Source: Baylisascaris procyonis (lineage: Eukaryota > Nematoda > Chromadorea > Rhabditida > Ascarididae). From it: a DNA stretch of 64,000 nucleotides. The stretch is taken from NCBI GenBank assembly GCA_037389465.1, contig JAZARR010000152.1, forward strand, positions 992,001 to 1,056,000, written 5' to 3'. The notes under the pieces are model-generated. The model was given only the letters and a program-made list of their open reading frames with translations. It ran no database searches and was not told the DNA's origin. Each line of letters opens with the position of its first letter. Position 1 is the stretch's first letter. Positions 53,440-64,000 of this stretch are shown one piece after another. The translations under genes and the position numbers were made by a program.

Positions 53440-54430
53440 CGATTTGACCTGCCGTCGAGTATTCGACCTACCATGGTTTGGCCTACAAAGTATCCGATCT
53501 ACCGTGGTTTGGTCTACCACTAAATATCTGACCTACTGCGGCTCGGTCTAAATATCTGACCTACCGTGGTTCGGTCCGCCACTAAATATCTGATCTACCG
53601 TGGTTTGGTCCACCACTAAATATCCGACCTACCGCGGCTCGGTCTACCACTAAATATCTGACCTACTGTGGTTCGGTTCACCACTAAATATGTGACCTAC
53701 TGTGGTTCGGTTCACCACTAAATATCTGACCTACCGTGGTTCGGTCCACCACTAAATATCTGACTTAACGTGGTTCGGTCCACCACTAAATATCTGACCT
53801 ACTGCGGTTCGGTCCACCACTAAATGTCTGACCTACCGTGGTTCGGTCCACCACTAAATATCCGGCCTACCGTGGTCCGGTCCACCACTAAATATCTGAC
53901 CTAACGTGGTTCGGTCCACCACTAAATATCTGACCTACTGCGGTTCGGTCCACCACTAAATGTCTGACCTACCGTGGTTCGGTCCACCACTAAATATATA
54001 AATATCTGACCTAACGTGATTCGGTCCACCACTAAATATCTGACCTACTGCGGTTTGGTCTGCTACTAAATGTTTGACCTACCATGGTTTCGTCTATCAA
54101 CTGACATCTGACCTACCGTGGCTTGGTCTACCACTAAACAATTGATCTGTCATGATTTAGTCTACCACTAAATATTTAATCTACCATGGTTCGATTTACT
54201 GCTAAATACTTCATCAACCACTAAATATTCAATCTACCATTGTTTGTTCTACCAGTCATATTCTGTCTGCCCCTCGCCTGAATATTTGATCTATCACGGT
54301 TTGGCCTGCCCCTAAATATTCGATTTATCATGGTTAAGCCTATCACTAAACCATGGTCTGGTCTACCACTAAATATTCAATCTACCACGGTTTATTCTAC
54401 CAGTTATGTTCGATCTACCCTCTCATATTC
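53440..54430 (+). repeat. 34-bp minisatellite (GACCTACCGTGGTTCGGTCCA type)
   Basis: About 25 copies of CTGACCTACCGTGGTTCGGT plus CCACCACTAAATAT. A higher-order three-unit pattern is visible (CCG-TGG, ACG-TGG and CTG-CGG variants alternate). The CTACC-TGG-TTGGTCTACC core is shared with the 39-bp array, so both derive from one ancestral word. Confidence 0.95.
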
Positions 54431-57400
54431 GGCCCATCAGTCTGACCTACTGATCCAATTGCTCGAAACTCTGGTGTCGCTTATCTGTGCAATGGTTACA
54501 TGGCATGGCGCACTCGATGTGGAACCGGATTATATAAAATGGTGCTAACAGAATACAGAAAATATCTAAAGAAGAGTTCGAGATCGTATATCTCTTTCGT
54601 AGAGCGCGAAAAGTGCATCACGTAATCTATTGTTGCACAGCATGATCACTACGAACTATCTATGTAACGTTCTCTATCAAAGCTTCAACCTTTCATCAAT
54701 TTTCGTCTATTGCTGTCTATCAATCTTTCAGAAAGCAGGTCAAACAACCTCATTTTGGCGTCCCCACTATGCATACAATAAACACACACAGTCGAATTAA
54801 CAAACTTATGCATAATCTTTCGTAGCAGCGACTAGCACGATGGATTGCCCACGATGGAGCCTAGAGGGAGTGAGATTGATGCCGCATCGTCCCAAATTGA
54901 TATTGAACTATTTCAGTTAAAGCCATTGTAGGCTAACTTCCTTGCATGTGTTTTCTTCCTTCTATCCCTGGATCCCAAGGTGGGCAGGTGCCTTGCAACC
55001 ATCAGTAAGTGTTTTACTTCTTAGAGATCGGTTTAGCAATTAAATCAGCAGTCAGCTTCAAGGAATTAAAATGAAATGGACAAAGTGAGCTCACGTAGGT
55101 GTTCGTGATTAGCAGTTAACCTCCACACAGTAACGATCTCATTTATCGAAATACATCCTTTAGTGTGACAATTGAGTGAGCAACTAACCAGATGAATGCT
55201 GAATGAATTTGCCGCCGACTCACTGGCGGCAAATTCTGTGCTGGTCGGCCAAGGAATCGTCGCTGCGCCTGCGCATTTGTCAATGTTCGCCGGTCAGTGA
55301 CTTGTCATCATATCTCCTGCGGATTTCTGTCTGAGAGACGTAAGCATGCATAGTGCTAGTCACTAACATTTAAATCGTTTCAGTTGAACATTGCGAAAAT
55401 TGGTAAGGACAAAGAAATAGTAGAAACGACTCAAGCCGATCTTAATGGGCAGCTATCTACCATTGAAGTCAATAGTCTGCATATTTCTTATCATGCTGTT
55501 TTGCGCGTTCTACAGCTATTCCGAAATCCTATCTCTATAAAAGTCGCTTCTTTCCTTTATTTTTTTAGTTCATCTACTAGCCTATGAAGAGGGTCAAAGT
55601 AATTCTTTTAAAAAAATATTACAATGACCAGGCCCAATAAACGATACGGAAGTGGCTAACAAATGAGTCGTTTATAAGAGATAGCGAATTGAAACAGCAG
55701 ATCGAAAAGAACAGTGCAGGTGAATTAGCAATTTTGCAGCTTTTTTAGCTACCTTTTTATATAGTTACCTTCGCTATATAATTACCGAAGCTAATCTACT
55801 TACTGAGAAAAAGAACGAAAAGTACGCCAGATGTAAATAAAGACTTATCCGGTTGTCAATAAAGATCTCTCTACTGGTCCACTATTAAAACAACTGGAGA
55901 GAAAGACTGCTTAAAAAAACGACTAAAAACGGAGGATCCACATAAAAAAATAGCTCTACTGGTCCACATAAAACAACAACTGGAAAGACTGCTTAAAGCC
56001 CTTCCCCCTACCTCCGTAGAAAAACCCACTTATGAAAGGCAATAAAGTATCGTCAGCTGATCCTATTGTGCGACCTTCCAAGCTACCAACGATTCATCTC
56101 AATCTCTACGATATTGCCGATCTCATGTACCGAATCTCATCTTGTTTCCGATGACTGTTGTCGTTGTTGAGATCCTCCGACCCCGGAACTTTTGCTACCT
56201 TATCCGTTATTTTTATTGATGCTATTTTCTTCCATATATTACCTCTATAATCTTCTCTATTGTAACGTTGAAATAAAAAATAAGTGAATAAAAAATCTGC
56301 CACAAATTTTTTCAGCCGCTGTCATTTGTAGAAATAAATTGGGAATCACCACATATGAATAGCACAGGTATTTCTTCCCAGATTAATTCGATTCATGCAG
56401 AAAATAACCCGAAACTACCACTGAGAAACTGCTTCAATGTGACTATGAAAATTCTTCTTGACTCCTTCCTAAGACCAAGTTTTGCGCTTCCCACTTTTTT
56501 ACAGTAAAAGTTATGGGACTCTGAAGTTCTAGTATTGCCCCAAAGGTAGGCGCTTTATATGATTTCGGTAACTGAATTTTACGGCCATTAACACAAAGAA
56601 GTGGAAGTACACCCTGAAATTTCTGGTAACAATCCATAATTGGGAGTACCGTCTAAGCTCCGTCCATCGCAGCTCTCTTCGGACGCAACATTGAGCACTT
56701 TCATGGATATGGGAGTTTTCATACTGCTAATATGCTACGCTGTCGTACCATTCCACCCTCTATTCTAACCGCCCTCCTCAGTTGTCCTCATCAAAATCCC
56801 ACAAATACAAAAGCTGTAAACATGACCTTTCTTCCCCTGTGACATTAAGCGAAAAAAGCATTTCTACTGCAACAAAAATTGTCAGACGCTGGAATTATGC
56901 AGCGGCTTAAACTTGATGGTTGGGATCTCCCGTCATTTGAGGTCCCGAATAAGATACTACCAAAACCTACTACCCACCATCGAACATATCATTGGCGTAC
57001 TTCCGATGTAGCCAAAAATTAAAGATTGAAAACATTGATGCAACGTTCTGTGAAGAAAGCAGCAACGCTGCCGCACACTTTTTGAATAGAGACGCTTCAA
57101 CGTATTGCGGTCTGCAGGTGTAATAGATGAACCTAACCTCTATAGGAATTTCCTTCCTCCATTAAATAAGCTCTTCCGGAGTGCATCCTGCCATATCATA
57201 TCAATACGCCTGAGCGTCTAACTCGAGCCTAATAACATTTCGTCTTCTCAATGGGTGCCCTAATAAAGCTGGTATAAAATGCGTTGCAAAAAACCTTATC
57301 CGAAGCAATCTACCCAATTGCCACTCATCAGCACTTACCAGAATAAGCACAGGTTCTTACTCACCGAGAAAATTATTAGTAATATAACAAAAAGTTAGTG

Positions 57401-59797
57401 ATAATTATTAGCTATGAAAGAAACGGATATATGATTTCCAGAGAGAGGTGCATAGAAACCTCCCTCCCTCCCCCCCCCCCCCCACACAGTTGCTCCTCCT
57501 ATATCTGAATAAGTTTTAGAGCTGCGATAAACGATCCTTTTGTGATCGTGATTTCAAATGAACTGCATTCTAAATGCCGAATGTCAATAATGATAAGAAA
57601 GGTGCATAGAAACACCTTGAAAAACAATGATAGCGCTGTAAACTTCAACTGCGGGAGTAATTGTTAGTGTTCGAAACAATCCAACAGCAAAAAAAAGCAA
57701 CAACACGAACATATGCATAACAAATGGCACGAATGCGGTAAAATAGTTGGCAAGCACAACTCCTTCCCCTTCCTCTTCCCTTTATTATAGCTGATCTTTC
57801 AAGGAGTATGGACTTGGTCAGATCATGATTAAATCCAGGTTCAAACCATTTTGCAAGAGGTAGGCGTTAGATCAGATCCCCCACTACAAATGTTTAGGTT
57901 ATATCTAACTAAACATTTCATCAAATATTCGTGATTCAAAAACGGCAGGAAAGATTTCGCACCACATGTAAAGCCACAACAGCATATTCTCTATTCCCAA
58001 CTACAAAGTTCATCACTGCACATTATTACTACAATAAGATTACTCTAATCTTATATGTGTATAATTTAAAAAAAAAAAAACATGATAGGAAAGAGTTGTG
58101 CAATATGTGCCCAGCATCACAGGAAATAACTGATACAAAAGCATATTCACTGCTTCCTTGAAAATCTATCATCAAATAGCCAACCGAAATTACAACGAAA
58201 CAAGCAAGAGATATGGCAGAGAAGCTAGTAATTTTAAAGAGTTAACAATAAGCGATTGCTTCGTGTGAAAAACTCTACAAGGAAAATATTCCAAAGAGAA
58301 CGTCTAGCTTTAATACCTCCCTCACCTATCGTCAAACATCATAGGCATGCTATTAAAAGATCGAAAAAGACGACCTTAGCTCTGAATTTTACGATTCCCC
58401 TTAGTCCGTTCCTTTTTTGAAATTGTAACACTAGCATGAATCCAGCCTTGCCGGCATTGTGCTTCTCAGCGATTGCCATATCACCTCCAAGCAAAAACAG
58501 ATCTCCTTTCACGATCTCGAACAAAATACGACACTACCCTTGTTGCTTGTTCACAAGCTTACTAAGAATTCCTCCCGAATAGGAAACAAAACAAAGAAAT
58601 CTTGGAGTGAACAACCTCAATCCAGCCATGTGTCCCAACGATATAATCTCGAAACAGCGACTGTACCATTTACGAATCGATAATGATCACTATGAAGGCA
58701 ACTAGCTCACAAAACGATAAGGTTTCCCCTATCAGGAACGATTCTGGGGATTGATCGTGGGAAAGTGATAAAAAACCTACCAAGTTAAATTAATGGTTCT
58801 TGTTCACCACTTGTTCCCCACCCCCCCCCCCACCTTGAATTCCTAATAAGAAATACAAATAGAAACGAAACAACTTCATCGCTTATTCAAAAAAGCGCTC
58901 AAGTTTGCACAGTGAAAGCCAATACAGTACCAACTATATGATACAATCAATGCAACAAAACAAATTATTACATATACAATCAAAGCATATGCACAACAGG
59001 ATAAACAAATTCCACTCAGCAATGAGCAAAACCTTCCAAAAAAAATGTTGGCAAGACTCTACGATAGACCTCTTCGGTGCCCCTCCCCGGCTCCTCATTT
59101 GCTTCCCGCAAATTCCACCTATCTTATATCTAATACCTTAGTAAACGACTGGAAAAGAGTTGCGAGATATTTTATCAATGCCGTAATGTTTTTAAATAAA
59201 AGGAAATGAACGGATCCCTCTCTCCCCATCTACCTACGTAATCCCTGACATCTTGGCACATCCCCATAGACCAGGAGGGTTTCATTCCATGGTGTACATT
59301 TTCTTAATAAAAATGAAAGAAACACTGCTCAAAATTCAGTTACTATTGGTGAATATTGTAAACTGTCAAAATGGTAAAGGCAATTTCTGATTGCTGAATA
59401 CTACTGCAAAGATAAAAGCAACGTTACAAAACTGGGATGCCTCTTTAAATGGACTTTCATTTCGTTAACATCTCAGTGGTAACCTTTAAGGTGACTTTTC
59501 TATTCTTAAGGATTCAATAAACATAAAATCTCTCGAAAATCTTGAGTGGCAACGGGGATATCATTCATGTCAAAATGGGACGAAATTAGTGAAAATCACT
59601 CTCGCAAGCTTGCTAGAGGAGAGCGGGTCACAAGGAATGAAACTAATGGTAGCCTCACCTCCTCCCCTTCACCCTCCCCCGGACCATCCCAGAGATCTCT
59701 TCGTACACATCCTGATCAACAGTTACAATCTCAATTTCTGCAAGAACAAAAAAAAGGAGTGAGATGTTAGAGACGCCACGATAGATAAATCCCTCAC
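54431..59797. other. Interval with no identifiable gene
   Basis: A-rich on the + strand. Open frames at 55384-55587 (+), 56443-56637 (-), about 56870-57010 (+, LQQKLSDAGIMQRLKLDGWD) and 58339-58524 (-) look weakly protein-like but lack consistent splice context or a known motif. Poly-C runs occur at 57465-57484 and 58817-58832. Possibly introns of a minus-strand gene with repeat fragments. Confidence 0.45.
55205..55236 (+). repeat. Perfect 12-bp GC-rich hairpin
   Basis: GAATTTGCCGCC (55205-55216) and GGCGGCAAATTC (55225-55236) flank an 8-base loop. Conspicuous in AT-rich sequence; role unknown. Confidence 0.85.
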
Positions 59798-59894
59798 CTC
59801 AACAAAAGCTTTGATAAAGTCGACCGCTCGAGGCATCATTCGAATATTCCGAGACCATCGTGACCATCGTGTACGTCGCTCAAATCCGTGTGGT
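59798..59894 (-). CDS. Exon of an unknown minus-strand gene
   Basis: On the minus strand, acceptor TTTATAG and donor GAG|GTGAGG bound an exon that, entered in phase 2, reads PHGFERRTRWSRWSRNIRMM, then PRAVDFIKAFVE. It is strongly basic with a RWSRWSR motif, then amphipathic, as in the juxtamembrane region of a membrane protein. I cannot name the family. It does not join directly in frame to the 61178-61255 exon with this acceptor, so another exon or the in-frame AG at 59880 would be needed. Confidence 0.5.
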
Positions 59895-60100
59895 CTATAA
59901 ATAAAACCTCACGTATGAATCAAATATTATTAAATAAATGTCATCTAATCAAGAAAAAATAACTGACAGATGACTATTTTATTCATTAATAAAGAAAACC
60001 CCACTTTTAGATGATTCAATTCACATTAAAATTCCTTCCCCTTTACAATGAGCAAAAGAGAGAAAGAAGTCATTCATCATCAAGAGTCACTCAAAACGAA

Positions 60101-60150
60101 GTTGTCCTCCTCGAAGCGTGTAAACTACCTTACGCTTCAAGGATGACAAC
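60101..60150 (+). repeat. 19-bp hairpin with two mismatches
   Basis: GTTGTCCTCCTCGAAGCGT (60101-60119) pairs with ACGCTTCAAGGATGACAAC (60132-60150) around a 12-base loop. Compact, small-RNA-precursor-like stem in an otherwise unstructured region. Confidence 0.75.
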
Positions 60151-61177
60151 AAGAAAAGTAAAACGCTTTCTTTTTCGGCAATACATTTTTTTTCGTAGAT
60201 AAAGCAGATTACTCTAATGATCTTTTCTGCCTTCAAATTTTGGTCGGATACCGAAAACACTTGGCTTTATCATCTTTCTTTGGATGATGGAAATTGTGCG
60301 TTCAGTCATAATTAGGCAAGTCTCACCCTGTTACTTCCCATCCCCTTCTTTTTTTCAAATTGTTCGGCAAATCCACAACGAAAATAGCGTAATCTACTTC
60401 ATCTACTCACGCTTTCTTTTTCTCCACCCACCTCTTCTCTTACCCTTCATCCCCCTCCCTCCTCATCGGAGGGAGGGAGTAAATGAAGAGAAATGGGGGA
60501 GGGGGGGGGGTCAATGAAGAAAAGGAGAGAGGGAGCAGATGAAGAGAGTAGATTCGACTAGAATAAAGTATTAAATACTACCTAGGAATCCAAAAGCGAA
60601 GCCAAGCAATACAATTTGTGTTAATAACAATTAATCACAATTTAAATATGAGCTGACTTCCTCCCCCTCTCTCCCCACCCCCCTCTCCAACCCCCCCAAG
60701 TTCGAGCCGTTAGTTGGGGCTGCCAGTTTCAAACGTTCAAATGCAAATACTAATCATAATCATCAGTTGGACAATAAATATAGTTGCAAATGGCGAGAAC
60801 GCCTATTGCCCTGAACTGGATGAGAAGGGGAGAGGTGATTACTGAGGAGGGAGAGGGAGATGAATGGAAAGAGAAGAGGTGGTTGAAGAAAAGGAGGGAG
60901 GGAGTAGATGAAGAGAAATGGGAGCGGTGTTGAAAAAAGGAGGTAGGGGCGGATGGAAATAAGGGGAGGGATGGTTGAAGCAAATCTCTCTGCTAAAGAA
61001 AGTCTTGCATGAATAACATCCAAATATAACATCTGGAAAACGAAAACACTCATACAAAGTAGACTGTAATAAAGCTCAACTACAGAAAAAAAAGTCAGGT
61101 ATCCTCGCAGCTTCCCATTACTCATCTATAGTCTATATTTTCTAATCATGCATAAATTAATGGAAATATTCGCTTAC

Positions 61178-61255
61178 CTGCGAAAACTCCTCGTCCTTTG
61201 AATATTTGGATGTCGATAAACGGCCTTCGTTACCACCTTCTTCATAATCGACCAT
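61178..61255 (-). CDS. Putative first coding exon of an unknown minus-strand gene
   Basis: ATG at 61255-61253 opens MVDYEEGGNEGRLSTSKYSK, then DEEFSQ, and ends in phase 0 at CAG|GTAAGC. The exon begins at 61292 after a strong TTTTCAG, which in nematodes could accept a spliced leader. There is an in-frame TAG upstream, so this ATG is the earliest start in its frame. Acidic, polar N-terminus without a signal peptide. The rest of the gene would lie at lower coordinates. Product unknown. Confidence 0.5.
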
Positions 61256-61291
61256 TCCGTTCCGTTGTTCCTACACGTTGCATTATTTCAT

Positions 61292-61298
61292 CCTGAAA
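61292..61298 (-). promoter_or_regulatory. Strong 3' splice site, possible trans-splice acceptor
   Basis: On the minus strand ATTTTCAG|GATGAAATAATG. The 37-base leader before the main ATG contains a two-codon upstream frame (ATG AAA TAA) and a second upstream ATG overlapping the main start. No upstream coding frame joins cleanly, which fits spliced-leader addition, but an ordinary internal acceptor is equally possible. Confidence 0.35.
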
Positions 61299-62879
61299 AT
61301 GCAATGCCACCCATGAATATGCTACAGTCTGAATGCTTTGAATAAAAATCCCGTATTTCTATTTTTATGGGAACGAAAATCCTCCTATAATATCAGCGAA
61401 TCCAATTATATTTCGATGTCATCAGGATCGTAGATGTATTTCCGACTTAAGCTACTTATCATTCAATGCAACCAGGATTTTTTCTCCTGCAGTTGAAAAA
61501 CTTAAAGCAAACCACAAGAAATCACACCAAAAGAAAATTTTTAAAGATGAACTTTTTATACGTGAAAATTAATACGCGTAGTAAAAAAAAACAAAACAAC
61601 AACAACAAAAAAAGGCAAATATAAAATATTAAACAGTTCAACAAAAAGAATTCCGGAAAAAAAATTAAACCTTTGTACGGCGAAACTGTCCTTCAAGTCG
61701 AAGAACGGAACCTTGAAAAAAAAACATTAAAAAAAAGTATATGAATTTTTAAATAAACAAAATCAAATCTTTTTGAGACGAAATTTTTAATATAATCAAC
61801 GAAAAATTAGGAACAGACTCGGCTAAGCGTCTTTATAAAAGATGAAAATGTGAATAAAACAAATAGCGGTTTCTTTTCATATTTCAAAATTGTAAAATTC
61901 ACTAACCAATTCTTAAAATCTAATTTGTAATTTTTTACTCGATTCAATACGAAAGACTTTTTCAATTCTTTAAATTGCCCATCAAATTGCTCAGTTCCAT
62001 ATAAAAGATTTTCCCCATTTTTCCAACTGCCCATCAAATTCATTCAAACTAAACCGCTTCAACAATAATTTACTACATTAATCTACGAATAAATCTCACT
62101 GCCACTGCGAGAATTTTACCTCGCAAGCAAAATGAAAAACATTCAAAAAATATAAAAACAAAATGAAATGAAAGCAGTAAACCATGCCATCAAAACGATC
62201 AAGAAGTTAGCGTCAATTAAACATAAACAAATAGATTTTCTCAAGACCGAAATGATTTAAGCGAAACTATAAATGAAAAAACACTGTAGGCATTGAAACG
62301 ATATCAACGGGAATTTTATTCAATGCTCTAACGATCTCAAAAATAAAACCAATTATAAAGTGAATCCACAGCTGAAACTCACATAAACAATCAAAAAACT
62401 ATGATATCACAACGGTCAAAATATGAGAATAAAAAATAAAATGTTGATATCTAAGTATTAGTCAACAATTTTTGAACACAACAGGTCTAAATTAATGTGA
62501 CAATATTCAAGCAATTTTAGAACAAAAATTTGCACACAAATTTCATAGTTCGTCGGACTGCACAGACATGAAAAAATTTCTCGAAAAATTTTCCCCATGA
62601 AACTTATTTGCAAACTTTTCAACATGTTTTTTTCGATTTCAAAAAAAAAATGGCAAGCAAATTGGACAATCATATTCAAAGAAAAGGACGGAAATAAGCA
62701 ATGAATGTTCAATAATAACTATAGTGAATTGCCCATTGAATGTAACTGGTTAAATTCCCATTACCAAAGGTTCGATTATTTCGCGATATGGCCTCAATCA
62801 CATTGAAGCTCGCTACGACTTGCAAGTGACCATCGATCAATGAAAGGATTACTGTATTGCTCAAACCATCTATGGCGTC

Positions 62880-62921
62880 ACACGCGCGCGCCAGAAATAC
62901 GGTAGCGCGCGCGGTGCGCTA
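62880..62921. other. Two (CG)n blocks in AT-rich sequence
   Basis: ACGCGCGCGCC and GTAGCGCGCGCGGTGCGC lie 12 bases apart, next to a GCGTCAC word. They stand out from the surrounding AT-rich DNA and could be a regulatory site or a trace of a mobile element. Confidence 0.5.
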
Positions 62922-63386
62922 GCTTGCAGAATTCCGCATCCAATACCACAAAATTAAGAACGGACTCGCCAACTTTAGTCGGGAAATTTGGACCACTTAG
63001 TAAAACGATTTGATTTAGAATAATCCAATTTAGAAACTTCTCAACTACATCGTAAGAGGACAACCTAAATTAGAGTTTTTCATAGTTAAGAGTTTTTTCA
63101 TGAGTTTTTCATTTTCATAATTAGAGTTTCATAGCAATAGTTAATTGCTGTACGTGACTTTTTTAAAATTTTCCATCATCCTTTAAGTAAAAAAAAGTTG
63201 AACACTAACTCAGAAAAATAACGTTGACCACTAAGTAGAAAAAAGTTGACCATTAACTCAAAAAAACTTAAAACAATAATATCCTCGGTAATGCCAAACA
63301 ACGCAGCACGAGCAAAGAACGAAGTAATGAATTGTGCAAAACCATGAAAAGATAAACAAAAAAACGAAAGGAAAATAAAAATTTAC

Positions 63387-63521
63387 TTTTGATGCTAAAA
63401 AGCGAATAAGGCAGAGCGCACTAAAGCCTAGTAGTAGACCTATAAGCTCGATTCCCGTCCCCTCTTCGTCAGCAAACTCCGTGTCAAACCTCTGCCTCAA
63501 GTGTTCCCGATTAATTTCAGG
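63387..63521 (-). CDS. Possible minus-strand exon with a membrane helix
   Basis: Minus-strand frame open from a TGA at 63524-63522 to donor AAA|GTAAAT at 63387. It reads EINREHLRQRFDTEFADEEG, then TGIELIGLLLGFSALCLIRF, an acidic segment and a good transmembrane helix. No ATG or clear TTTCAG fixes its 5' end. Product unknown. Confidence 0.4.
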
Positions 63522-64000
63522 TCAAAAATTCGAATTCAGGATCGCAAATAAATTTCAGTCAGGAATCAACTCAACGCTATTCAGAATCCTATTATCTATG
63601 AATAACCTCTCACTGTGAAAATTTCTTCACTAATTTATCAACTCCACGCGAAGTACCTCAGTGTAGCTCAAACAATCCTATAAAACAGGATACACGGGCT
63701 TCATCTCGATTTCCATAATCTCAACATCGAATTCATTTACAATTTCAAATTTTTTTACTAAGAAAAAAAAATTTTTTTTTGCAAATAAAGAGTTGTTATA
63801 AAATAGCCAGCAATAAAAATAAACATACATTCACAACGAAAGCTAACAAATAATAAAGCGACAAAAATATTTATTTGCCTAGTCGATCTATTGAAGCTAT
63901 AAACTCTATAAACTATTGACTACATTGACACCATTATGCTATAAGCACTAAAATAAAGCGCAGACCTTTCGCTTCATCATAGAGCACTGCAAATGACAAA

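Noticed and set aside
60750..61125. Several minus-strand Ser/Pro/Leu/Phe frames
   Set aside because: They translate GAGGGAGGA-type purine repeats; no splice or start context.

Overview
The window looks like nuclear DNA of a nematode, most likely a parasitic one with long introns. The evidence is AT-rich sequence with small coding islands, splice acceptors of the compact TTTTCAG/TTTTAG type, donors of the GTAAGT/GTATGT type, and exons of about 60-200 bp separated by introns of a few hundred bases to several kb. Nothing bacterial, viral or organellar is visible. All identifications come from reading translations by eye, and no database search was possible.

Layout. (1) About 0.5-22.9 kb, + strand, and possibly on to 30.2 kb: the C-terminal half of a full-size ABCA-subfamily ABC transporter. 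Its first half lies upstream of the window. I rebuilt 23 exons, all phase-compatible: TM7, a large glycosylated extracellular loop, the remaining membrane helices, the second nucleotide-binding domain with all its motifs, and the regulatory domain. Three more phase-compatible exons at 28.0, 29.4 and 30.1 kb give a longer cytoplasmic tail ending in TAG. (2) 23-27.9 kb: a 5-kb repeat-rich interval with a tRNA-Ser-like sequence (anticodon CAC) inside a fold-back element. (3) 27.3-29.6 kb and 35.4-37.7 kb: a segmental duplication carrying the same two tail exons and a palindromic ATTT hairpin. Between the copies lie decayed coding pieces, including a coiled-coil exon with one frameshift and one stop. 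(4) 37.7-42.3 kb: very long ATTT/ATTTT arrays and an LTR-like repeat with 67-bp tandem copies and a TATA box. (5) 47.6-49.0 kb: two + strand exons of the autophagy protease ATG4, N-terminal part only. (6) 45.8-50.5 kb: two copies of a fold-back repeat. (7) 52.6-54.4 kb: a complex minisatellite (39-bp then 34-bp units) with an internal inversion. (8) 54.4-64 kb: the + strand changes from T-rich to A-rich, and three exon-like segments lie on the minus strand (59.8, 61.2 and 63.4 kb). One is a possible first exon behind a strong acceptor, which suggests a convergent minus-strand gene or genes of unknown function.

Functionally, the one well-supported gene encodes an ATP-driven lipid exporter half. 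The ATG4 piece is clear in sequence but its catalytic part was not found. Most of the rest is intron and repeat.
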